From Chaunax sp. Z400 (Eukaryota; Chordata; Actinopteri; Lophiiformes; Chaunacidae), in NCBI GenBank assembly GCA_037577475.1, contig CM075197.1, forward strand, positions 18,116,650 to 18,180,649: a DNA stretch of 64,000 nt. The letters are read 5' to 3'. The translations under genes were made by a program, and so were the position numbers. Shown here in pieces: positions 45,701 through 56,180 of the stretch. The first letter of the stretch is position 1; the number at the start of each line of letters is the position of its first letter. Below the pieces are notes generated by a model. The model made no database searches and had not been told where the DNA came from. It saw only the letters and a program-made list of their open reading frames with translations.

Positions 45701-46963
45701 GCATAATAATAGGGTGTGGGCTAGTAAGGAACAGTTCAGACAAGCTATGGAGTACTGCTTTTAAAAATACTGACATTTTGATATTGTGTGTGTTTGACTG
45801 TGATGTGTTCTGGGTTGGTCTCCAGGTCCAAAAAAGTCCTGTATTCAGGAGGGACGGTGCAGATGTCCATTCTGACCTTTTTGTCTCTGTGGCACAAGCC
45901 ATCCTGGGCGGCACAGCCAAATCACAGGGCCTTTACGAAACACTTAACTTATCCGTAAGTAGACATGCACATTCTCAGGTTTCTCTTCTAACAGTTCAAA
46001 CACACACAGGGAAGCAAATGACTGGATTGTCCTTGGGCTTCAGATCCCTGCAGGCATCCAGACAGACCAGAGGATTCGTCTGGCAGGGAAGGGAATCGCT
46101 CGAGTCAGTGGCTACGGCTTTGGAGACCATTATGTCCATGTCAAAATAAAAGTACCCAAGTAAGACTCCATAGAGACACACACTCACTGTCAGACAAAAT
46201 TCAACTGCTGCATTCATACCAGAGGAGGAGCGTGGAAAAAAAACTTATGTTGTGCTAATCTCAAGGATCTTACGCTGTTCTCCTGTGTAGGACACTGACC
46301 GACAGACAAAGGGCTCTGCTAATGAGCTATGCGGAGGATGAGACGGAGGTGGAGGGGACGGTGAACGGTGTCACTGCCACCACCACAGGTAAGAGGGCAG
46401 TCTCTTGACAGACTTCCTGCCTACCCGATCCTGTTGTTTTCCTAGATATACACCTCTGATAAGACGGTTTTAGGCAAAGACATGGTAGTTGCCAGCCTGG
46501 CTGATGCAGTGTTGATTTCTGTCCAGGTGGAGGCAGCTGATGCATAAGCCCTCTGACGCAGGGCAAAGCAGGCATGAAGAAGGGCAGCTTAAACAAGAGA
46601 GGGCCGTCTTTTCCAAATTAAAGAAATTGTTTAGTTCTTCTTGACAGCCACAAACCAGGTAGGGCTAATGTTTCTCTTCTGTTCTTCACAAAATAGATGT
46701 GTTGCACTATGCAACACACAATCTTTTGGATAACATTTTCATTATCTGGTCTGTGGCTGTCCCATAAAAACACTGATGCATGCACCCCTGCATTCAGCTG
46801 GATGTTTAGCTCGTCTGGGGTGTTCTAACTTTTTGGTTGTATCTACAGCATTATATGTCGTCATTTTTTAAATTGGGACTGCATTTCTGGCTCAATTTCA
46901 GAATAAAAGCGCATCTTATACCCTTCTTTTTCTTTTCTGACAGGTAAAAGGTCCTGGAACTGA
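42791..46963 (+). CDS. dnaja3: DnaJ homolog subfamily A member 3, mitochondrial (Tid1)
   Basis: This is the mitochondrial Hsp40 partner of mtHsp70 (mortalin), acting in matrix protein folding and mtDNA maintenance. Exons: 42791-42998, 43777-43913, 44009-44092, 44229-44435, 44640-44792, 44882-45029, 45512-45576, 45826-45954, 46044-46159, 46291-46388, then 46562-46644 or 46944-46963. All junctions are AG/GT and in frame. The long form is 475 residues and the short one 454 (human 480 and 453). The Arg-rich N-terminus resembles a mitochondrial targeting peptide and is followed by FFHTSAPAS. The J domain starts about residue 93, with HPD at 121-123. A Gly-rich linker and four CxxCxGxG zinc-binding repeats (CQRCDGKG, CHFCNGSG, CRHCGGKG, CHSCRGRG; about 238-300) precede the C-terminal substrate-binding domains. 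Start MMAS: the first ATG in an open exon. Confidence 0.97.
46562..46644 (+). CDS. dnaja3: dnaja3 alternative exon 11 (long-isoform C-terminus)
   Basis: After the CTGACGCAG acceptor, in the phase left by exon 10, this reads GQSRHEEGQLKQERAV, then FSKLKKLFSSS, then TGA. The end corresponds to the human Tid1-L terminus (LSKLKKMFTS). A possible donor (ACCAG then GTAGGG, about 46658) after the stop would make it a skippable cassette. Skipping joins exon 10 to 46944, where the frame reads GKRSWN and stop, the counterpart of human Tid1-S (GKRSTGN). Using the other acceptor at 46526 would give an immediate in-frame stop. Confidence 0.8.
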
Positions 46964-47304
46964 TGAGCTTCATACATAGATCAGACTGCAAGAGGGGAGG
47001 TCACCACAAAGCAACAACAGCCACATTATAAAGGGACAGGAGGTTGAGGAGTACGGGGTGTCGGATGAGGCGCACAAAGATTCTTGATGGATCAGTATGG
47101 ACCTACAGTACCTACCCAACCCTGGAGCAGAACCTGCTCTGTTCTTCTGCTGAAGTGAATCCACTCACAAGAGGATGTCCCATTGCACCAGTCACCTCTC
47201 TGTCAAAAGGCCATTGAGGGAGTAAAGACTTACTATTTCTCATAGCAGTGTCTACATGTTGGTTTCCATTGATCATCAGAAGAAAAACGTGATAGTAATT
47301 TAAA

Positions 47305-47739
47305 AATAAATCTATGTATTTACAAAGACAGATAGTTAAAAAAAAGTGTTATTTGGGTTTAAGTTGACCTCCTGTCAATAATTCTTTTTGTATGCGTTTT
47401 CATGAATGCTTAAATTTCCTCTCAGTGCTGTCACTCTACCAGGTTGAACGTCACCAGACTATGCACACGTTTACCTTTGAGTTCAGGTGTTGGACAGTGT
47501 GTGTTTGCAGTGGACAGTCAGTCTCCTGTCTCTGATTCAGGACAAAACTGAAAAGCAAAGACTGGCTCAGTCTTTCCTGATTTTTGCAAAAACTGATGAG
47601 CAGACTCTCCCTCGTCAACTTTAGCATTACAAATTCACTTGAGTTCTGCATCTTCACAACATTTGTCCATAGACAGCAGTTAAATCATACAGTTGAATCT
47701 GTGTGTTGCAGAAGAGATATATTGTTCATTTATAATAAA
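47305..47739 (+). promoter_or_regulatory. Candidate dnaja3 polyadenylation signals
   Basis: AATAAA occurs at 47305-47310 and at 47734-47739 in the 3' flank of dnaja3. The second is followed within 30 bp by TGTTGTGG, a GU-rich element, and is the better candidate. It would give a 3' UTR of about 0.8 kb. Confidence 0.5.
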
Positions 47740-47765
47740 GCTATGTTGTGGCAGAAGCCTTGCTT

Positions 47766-50268
47766 ATTTATATAAGTCAGTTAAGACATTGCAATCAGAC
47801 TGCATTGACTTCTTCCAGGTGGTAATATATATTTAAAATATTAACATACAACATGCAACCGCATCCAATAAAGTCTGAACATAAACAAAAAGGATACATT
47901 TTTAAGAGCTGTTGTATTATGGGTATCATTGCTTACCTAATAAGCATCATTTCTCTTAACACACCTATTGTTGATATAGTGTTGACAGAAGCGTCAATAG
48001 CTTTATGGATAAATCTGGAATGTGTTTATGAACCAACATCAAAACTCTCTACTAGCAGGTTTTAAACTATTAAAAAAATGTATGAAAGAATCATCTGTTG
48101 CAATTTTTATTTAGATTTAAAACACCAGGCCAAACGAATCACCTTTGTTTCTGCATAAGCAGGAAAACATTCTATTTCATTATAGACAGTACAACCATCA
48201 CTTGGATTATTTTACTCTTATACAATGAGAGTATTGTAGCCAGTCACTAATAATGCTTTGTCCAGATAAGTACACGAAGGGACGAAGAGCAGAGTTAGTG
48301 AAAATGCAAGAAAAAAGATCATTAATTACTTGCATACCACTCATTTTAAGGTTTAACCCATGACCAACCTGAACTCCTGAGATTCAACTAAGTCTGTTAA
48401 ATATGTCCAAAATACTGTAGCTTTGACGCATCAAAGAAAAAAACAAAACAACGGACATTGAACAGGAACAGTACAGTACATCATGGCAATCTCTATTGGA
48501 CCTTCATATACATGGCATTGTATTACACCTGTCAACAACATGAACCTGAGACTCAAACAGAAAATAAATCATTTCAGTTGTCTGTGATCAAACAGCTCTA
48601 CTACAACTTCTATCATGAATCAATTTTGCAATATAAGAAATACTGTATATCCATTCATATGTTAATGTTTTGTGCAAACAGCAGAGGAACTTGTCTGTCC
48701 AACAAATCCAAAGGAAAAAAACAGTTTGGAAAGATGAAGCAAAGTTAATTAAATACAAATACTGTGTCAGGAGAAATATTACACTTCAATCACAGAAACA
48801 GTGCAACTGCACTGCATACAGTACACACCGAAAACAAAATTCCTCCTTGAAAAAAAACAAACAGTTTTGCATCATAGGGTCTCATCAGACAGTATGAACA
48901 TCATGTGAGTGATTAGTTTTAATGTTGATGCATGCTGACATGTCCGGGATCAATGGATAGACAAACAAGAGCTGAGCTGCTGACCGACTTCTAAGTACCA
49001 AACCTGGGGTAGCTCAAAATGAACCACAACACTCATTTAGCCTTCATGTAGATAAACCATGAATATTATGAAAAAGAGCTGCAATCACCTCTGTGAACAG
49101 CTTTGTCCTAATATAGGCTCCTGAATCAACAATGGGTCAGTCATCATGGATACTTAAGCCATGCATTTGAACAAGCAGCAGGTTTTTGGGGGTTGTTTTT
49201 TCAGAAATACAGTATGCCATGTCTTATCATTTGAAAACAGTGAAATAATACATCTGAATATGCATCACTTGAAATTCATATATGCAGTATATCCACTCGC
49301 ATCTGAAAGATGTGTATTAATCATACACTTGTTAGGGTAGAAATGCTATGTGTACTGTCTAATAGCACACATGTAAAAAACCTTTTACAAACATTTCAGC
49401 CCATGTTTGTAGCATGAAATATGAAAGGTATTTGAGATGAAACATAACTGCAGTGCAGTGTTTTAACATTATGTATGGAACATATGCATGGGTAGAAGTA
49501 CAAGTAAAGTATAGGGAGACATTTTAATTAAGTTTACAATTTGCAAATAAACCATGTTTCAATTTTGGCGTCATTACTCATGCATTACTTCCTGTCCCTT
49601 GTCAGATTAGCATCTTTTACAGCTAAACTGTAAAGGCCTCATTACAAATCAACATAGCAGTCTGCCCAGCAAAAACCTACTATGTTACCGATGCATAACA
49701 TGTGCATAGCGTGTTTTAGCTCACAATGAATTCACTTTGAACGTCCATTCATCATTAATAAATAATTTATCACTGCATAACCAATTAGATTTCATTCATG
49801 GACATCATATATAGGTCGCCACGCTCTGACAATGTCAGTTTCATTTAAAGCTGGAGGACGATGTCATTTCACAACAAAATAGCCCTTCATGATGAGTGCT
49901 TCCATGATAAAAATCAGAAAACAAATAAAGTCTTGAAATACTACCAAAAACATGGAGGGTCATTGAAAATGAGGTAGGAGAAGAAAATGTAATAATGAGG
50001 TGCAGCTTGATGGATGGGTGGAGTTGATGTCTTGATGGTCCTATAGATCATTTCATTGGAATTCCATTCATAAGAAATATATCCAAGTTAATTTTAACCT
50101 TATTAGCAAACATATAACATTAAATAAACTTGGAGCTGTTAAGAAAGTTTATCCAAAACGATGACAATGGCCAAAGTTTTGGGGATATTCTAGTCTCCTT
50201 ACTGTCTTTCTTTCTATGGTTCTCCCTCCTCTCTCCCACAGCAGCACATTGTCAGGGTGACGACTGGA
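47766..50268. other. Intergenic / 3'-UTR region between convergent dnaja3 and hmox2
   Basis: 2.5 kb of AT-rich DNA without a supported gene. A minus-strand AATAAA (plus-strand TTTATT near 48107) could end a long hmox2 3' UTR, which would place both 3' ends within about 400 bp. No NMRAL1-like exon was seen. A 168-codon plus-strand frame starting at 50130 overlaps the last hmox2 exon in antisense and is spurious. Confidence 0.6.
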
Positions 50269-53200
50269 TCACATCAGATACCACGCAGCTAATCCAGCCA
50301 GAGCAGCAAACCAAGTGGCAAACAGGACCTGTCCTGTTGGGTGTCGGAGTACGGCCATGGCGAGCTGAAAGATGTATGTTGTTCCACCCGATGCCGCTGA
50401 CACAAGAAGGAGGCAAAAAAAAAAAGAAGAAGCAGAAAACAACCGTGAATTACAACAGCTGCACAGATGTCTGTGATTTATTTTTACAAAGATTGATTGC
50501 TGTACATGTGACAACTTTATGTTTAAAGAAGCTCTGTTTCCCATTGAATATGCATGAGGATAGAATTCAAAATATTGACGAAAATGTATTTTTGAAGAGA
50601 AAAATTCTTAAATTTACCACACTTCATCTTCTGTGATATCAACTTTTTAAATTTTTTTTCCCATAAAAATTTGAGATTTTCTTCTTCTTTTTTTTAGATC
50701 TGTTTACATTCAAATATTTTTTTTGCAGTATTCACTTAATTTTTGATCATTCAAATACCTATCAGATCATTTGAAGGGGGATAGTCTGATGATGCAGCAA
50801 AAATGTGGGAGGAGATATAGTTTTACAGCTTATGAGAAACAAAAAAACAAAGATAAATTACTACCAGCTCAAAGCATCTGAACATTTCTGCTCAATTGGA
50901 CATCAAGTTTGATGAAAGATGCAAATTTGTACCAAATATGATTGATTTATTAGTTACAAGTTATAAGACCCTTGCTGTAGCACCACAATCATACTATTAG
51001 CTCAAAAAGCCAGTTGAGAAGTTTAGCATGGGACTGGACCTATGTGGTTTACTTTCTAAAATGGGAAAGTAGATTTCCTGGTAGGAGGGGGAACAGAGAA
51101 AAGAAGAGGAAGAAGAAGTATAAGAGGAATTAAAAGAGTCAGCTGCAGCACCATCCGGTCCCTAACACCACCTCACCATCATGGGTTTAATGTAATGTGT
51201 GTATTACTTACAACAGCACAATGCTTAGAGAGAGAAGTATGAAATCCTACCCATTTTGGCAGCATAGTAGGGACACTTGCTGATGTCCCCACCCATTGCT
51301 CCATGGACAGGCATGCCAGCATCTAAAACATCCTCCTGGATGGTTTTTCCAGTCTCTTCCAACTCTGCAAACACCTGCCAGCACAAACATGCAGCATGTA
51401 AGGTTATCAAGCTTGACACATACTTTATTTTTCAAAGAATTCATGGATAAAACAACCAGACTGTCTGTTTTGGATTTTCTGATTATCTGTTGTATATCTG
51501 TATGAATGTCTATTTTGGTTAATCCATCAAAAACAAATACCTGAAAAAAATATAATTAGGCATTACTATCAATAAACCAGTACTGATAGAAAAAATGAAA
51601 AACATTGGCTTGTCATAGGCCTGTCAAAATATTACATAATCGATGGCCTGATCACAATTATTTGGGCTAATCGCAACTATCATTGGATCATTCATTAGAA
51701 TCAAATCCATTCATCTGATTCATCTGTATAAAAACAGCTGAACTAAAAAGAAAGGTCATATTTCAATCACGTTTTCCACATTGTTTTCCAGTTTGACAGA
51801 CGCTTGGCTTCTTCTGCAATGAGTGGAGATTTTTATTAGCGTTTAGCATCACCGAGTGTTTATCTCTCGAGGCGCTTAAGTCGCTGAACTTGAACAGATG
51901 GCTGCAGCCGCAGGTCCATCCAGACAACTGGCATTACTGAAGCTTTCAGACGGGACTCGAAATATAAATGAGACAGTTCCAGTAAATGGCTCTTTTTCTT
52001 CATAAGGTATGTTTGTAATATTAAACTGTGATTAGATTTATACTCTAATGGTGGAATAAAATGAAGAGAAGAAGAATTGCATTGTTGATTGATCGCAATT
52101 AATGACAATTAATCATCAGCTAACATTTCATGATCCCAACAGCCCCATCTACAAGTAGGGATCGGCATTTCAAGAAAAACTACGTCACTCGGCTCGCAGA
52201 TGGAAGTCTCAATCAAAGTACATTTCAAATGTCATTTGATTAGGATTACATCAGGGGATGACACTACCTTCAGTAATAAATAGATTATCTTAATAAATCA
52301 GTAAAAAACCAATGAAAAGTCTATTTCAAACTGCACTAAAAACACACCTCTACTATTACAAAAGAAAAAAAAAAGCTTCACCACCACAGAACAGATCATC
52401 AACTAGTGTTTCAAAACATACATTTAATTTCTTCTTCTCACTTTCTCTCCAGCCTCCATTACTTCGCCCTGACTGCTTACCTCCATATTGAACTGGAAGG
52501 CCTTGACAGCCTCCTCCACCAGCTTCTTCTTTATTTCCATGTCTAGCTCCACTTCATTCATACGACTGCGATACAGCTGCTTGAATGCCTTGGCACTATG
52601 GATGGCATCGAACTGATAAAATTCCAGGCCCTCTCCTGTGGGCGGAAGCTTCAGGGCTCTCTGAGCCACTTTCTTCAGCACCTGGCCCCCAGACAGGTCG
52701 CCCATGTAGCGGGTGTAGGCATGGGCCACCAGCAGCACTGGGTTCTCCTGCCCTACTTGATGAATACGGTCCACATAGCGTTGAGTGGCATGGGAGCAGC
52801 TGATCTGGCTCTGCCAGTCAGGGCCGTAAAAGTACTCAAGGTCACGGGCCAGGGCCTCATGGCGGTGCAGCTCTGCAGGAAAATACAGAGGGGCAAAGTG
52901 GGGGTGATCTTTGTTCCTTTCAATCTCCTCTTCCATGGCTGTGTAAGTATAGTAGAGTGCCACGGCACCGAGCTGGGGAAGCGAGAAAGAAAAGTTACAA
53001 AGTTATTCTGCTCGTCTCCTTTTTTCCATTTTTTGCTACTTTTTTATCGACATGTTTGTTACATTTATTCTCCAATCTTCTTTGTTCAGTAAAACACTCT
53101 ATAGCATTAAGTGGCAAACGTTTCTACATGATTTTCTTCAGACTAACCTTGAAGAGCTCTTTGCGGATACGTCCCCTGAGGAAGTCTTTCACAAACTGGG

Positions 53201-53427
53201 TGTTCTCAGCCTTTTCATGAACCTCCTTGGTCCCTACTGCCAGCATCTCAGACAGATCCTCAGGACTGGGGGAAGAAAACATAGAAATAAGATGTATAAA
53301 ACTGTTTTGACAGATTCACATCAATGATCACTTTTTAATCTTATTTCATGGGCATTTACTTGAGGAAGTCTTCTTTATCGTCATATACAGGCGTCCCTCC
53401 ATTAGACACACTCGCTGAAGTCTCCAT
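50269..53427 (-). CDS. hmox2: Heme oxygenase 2
   Basis: This ER-anchored enzyme cleaves heme to biliverdin, CO and iron using electrons from cytochrome P450 reductase. Coding exons on the minus strand: 53427-53360, 53265-53148, 52972-52481, 51374-51251 and 50396-50269. All junctions are AG/GT and the phases agree, giving 309 residues (human HMOX2 is 316). The proximal heme ligand is His39 in GTKEVHEKAENTQFVKDFL. The distal helix GDLSGGQVLKK starts at residue 153. LVAHAYTRYMGDLSGG and FKQLYRSRMN are family hallmarks. The C-terminus, VLFATWFAALAGLAAWYLM, is a tail anchor. HMOX2 rather than HMOX1 is shown by ERNKDHPHFAPLYFP, the KCPYYAA motif and the tail. Only one Cys-Pro heme-regulatory motif (C260-P261) remains. 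Start chosen as the only ATG in the open first coding exon. Confidence 0.96.
51375..52480. other. hmox2 intron 3 with a degenerate repeat
   Basis: This 1.1-kb intron carries, from about 51620 to 52110, sequence bounded by ATCACAATTATTTGGGCTAA-like text and GATCGCAATTAATGACAATT. That wording is common in fish hAT-type MITEs. Boundaries and family are uncertain. Confidence 0.45.
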
Positions 53428-55400
53428 CTCCTCTGCTGACAGTAGTTGTGTGATGCTGTCTGGCAGAAGTTCACCCTAGGTTTAGAGAAAGACGTTACTA
53501 TTTAGTTTATAATATGGCATTAGTCATATTTAAGTTGCATCACACTGCATATATGATTAAATCTCTAAAAAAGGTAGATTTGATCTTTAAATATATTGTT
53601 TACCATTTTGATCAAGACATATATATTAGTACCTTATGTAAGGTTTATGGTATATCATAACTATGATATGCACTCAAGGGATTTAAAAATGCACCACTCT
53701 TTTTTGGCCAAATTTGAGAAAAACTTTTCTCTATCTTAAAATTGATTGCACATCTATATGTAGGAAAGGTTTCATGATAATTCTCAACATACAAGGTTTG
53801 GTCATGCTTGACTGATTTTTGTGCTGTTTTGAATGCCTGAAAACACCCTTTTTAGAGAAATAGCTACAGTGCCTTTATTCAAGTAATCCCAAATAACGAC
53901 TGAATTTTTAAACTAACCCAGGCCTGGAAAAGGGACTAAGATTGGGGGGGGGGGGGGGGATTACATCTGCAAGAAAGCCACAGCTGGGGCAACATGACTG
54001 GGATCGTGTTATTGGCATGCTGGAGGCGTTTCTGAAATTCTGGACTGGCCAGAGATGAGCCCTGACCTAAACCCTAATGAAAACCTGTGGGGTTGGTGGT
54101 CTGAGTGAGTGTGACAGCGTGAACATCCTCCACAGTCTCAGCACCAACTCCTGACAGCTTTGACTTAAGAGTGGGCCGCCATCCCACAGGATGACATCAT
54201 CTGGAGGTTGTACCAGTCACTGAAGAGGAGGTTTACTGCTGTAATCATGCTGATGGGGGATATACTAATTACTGAAGGTAGAAAATGTTGTATGCACTAG
54301 TTGTGCCAACTCAGAACCTTATGGTGCTGTTTTTGTTATATCGGTTTGTTTTTGTACTATTCAAATTTAAATAATAATTAGTTAGGTTATTAGTTAATAA
54401 TAGAAAAATAGGGGTTGTTATTTTAATATGAAACAAACTACCCGAGCAAGAAAACACAGTGTTGTTTTTCAAATCCCTGGAGTATGGTTGCTGCTGTATA
54501 AATGTGTCCCTTTTCAGGCAAAACAACCAACAACACCAATGTCACGCTGCAGGGTTCACTGTGGCTCTAGAAGTCAGTACAAGTGCAACAGTGTTGTCAG
54601 CAAAAGCAATGACAACACATGGGGAAATTTATACTTTTCATCCTATTATTGATTTCTCCAGATGCTGAAAATAATTTAGACCAAACACAATCACAGGAAA
54701 TTGCCCATTTTTGTCATCATTTTTGTCACAATGACTGTTGTCCCTGAGATGATGGTCAAAGGAAAGATAGCTTCTACTGTACCAGTTAATTCAGCTGCTT
54801 TAAGCCTTTGACCTTATTTACTGTGAGGAAGGTAATGTCAGAGTGAAAGCTGATACAGTCAGCAGGGGCTGGCATAGAAAAACCTGGACAAAGCAAAAAG
54901 CAGCCCATACACAATAGCACATGCCTTCTAGCGTTTACCGGAAATCACAAAGAATAACACAGTTATTAATAGTGGGTAGATACAGTATTAGCTAACTCCT
55001 GTTGTTTGTAGCGACATATTTATGTGATTAACCCAGCATTAATCGAGATACAAATAAATGTGTTGCTGGTTAAACCTGCGGTAACGTCATTTACCTTGCT
55101 AAGAGCAACATTTAGACAACTTTATGGATGACAACAGCTAACTTAGCTAACAGCTAGCCAGCAATTCAACAAGCTAACAAACTTTAGCTTGACGAGCATC
55201 ATTATATTACAGCAGGGTCGCAGCGTTTATACAGATAGCAAATTCATATTATCGTGTTGGAGGACTTTGGTATTATATTGACATGGCAAACCTTTATTCC
55301 ACAACTATGAAGCGCAGTCCGGTCAACAACAACTGAAGCTGGATCGTAGGTCGCTAAATCACAGCCCTTGCACAACCCTCTACTGGTTGCATCTATTTCT
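53428..55400 (-). other. hmox2 5' UTR intron and probable promoter region
   Basis: The first coding exon continues upstream without a stop to an acceptor at 53475/53476, so an upstream 5' UTR exon is expected. A GTTTGC donor-like site near 55290, just left of CpG-containing sequence at 55290-55390, is a candidate for it. The inferred intron contains a G16 run (53944-53959) and a Tc1-like transposase fragment (53990-54245). The exact first exon cannot be fixed without transcripts. Confidence 0.4.
53990..54245 (+). mobile_element. Tc1/mariner transposase C-terminal fragment (dead)
   Basis: Near 54040 the plus strand encodes LDWPEMSPDLNPNENLW, the WP-x-x-SPDLNPIENLW signature around the second catalytic Asp of Tc1-like transposases. 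A later frame-shifted segment (about 54180-54240) reads IPQDDIIWRLYQSLKRRFTAVI, the usual C-terminal block. No N-terminal domain or terminal repeats are present here, so it is a truncated relic. Confidence 0.8.
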
Positions 55401-56180
55401 TCTTCTTTCTTTAAATGCGGTCAGCAAACAGCTTTAAGGTACATTACCGCCACCTTGTGGAATGGAGTGTGTCTCGCTAGTCTCTCTCTGCATGTAGGTC
55501 TTCCATGAGTGTAACTTCAAGCGTCTCCCTCTCTCTCTAGTATCATGGACAATCTATTACATGATCTACTGTCTAATGTAATCCACAATGATCACACCTG
55601 CCTGTAGGATGTTTGTTCAGTCATAAATGATGATTTAGACAGACTATTTGTGTATGAACTTATATATTGATTTTTAGATCACAAAGAATGAAATAAGGCT
55701 TAGAAAGATTGACAAAAAATATAGTTTATTTTCATTTTAGGTGTTCATGAGGTATCAGTGACTTTAAATTACATGATTTCTATTTGCTGTAATGTAAGAA
55801 ATTAATTCCTCCTGATGAAATACAGTCAACGAAATCCAACACAAACAATCTGCAGTGAAAGAAAAGCAGGAATATATGCTAATGCAACAATCTCATTCTA
55901 AAAAAAACTACATATAAAGAAAATGTTAACACATTCTTTAACCTTATGTGTGCAAATTACTAAAAATATTTACGCTAGCTAGCGCCACCACCTGTGTCTG
56001 ACATTATTCATTTTTCCCACTACTATTTCATGCTATTTCAGGTAACTTGCCATCCTACACGAAGTAACTGAAGAGAAAAACATTAAGACTTCAAGATGGA
56101 GAGCATTTCGTGTGTTATGCCCTCTGTGAGGGTGAGAAAAACAATATTCTAATTAAAAAGCCATAATCCAGCTTTCTTCC
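55401..56180. other. Intergenic between hmox2 5' side and the CYP2K-like gene 3' end
   Basis: The stretch is AT-rich. A minus-strand AATAAA (plus TTTATT at 55725-55730) is a plausible polyadenylation signal for the P450 gene, implying a 3' UTR of about 450 bp. No other feature is seen. Confidence 0.5.

Noticed and set aside
50130..50636. 168-codon plus-strand open frame.
   Set aside because: Antisense to the last hmox2 exon. The minus-strand reading gives the expected heme oxygenase 2 tail anchor, so the plus frame is a shadow.
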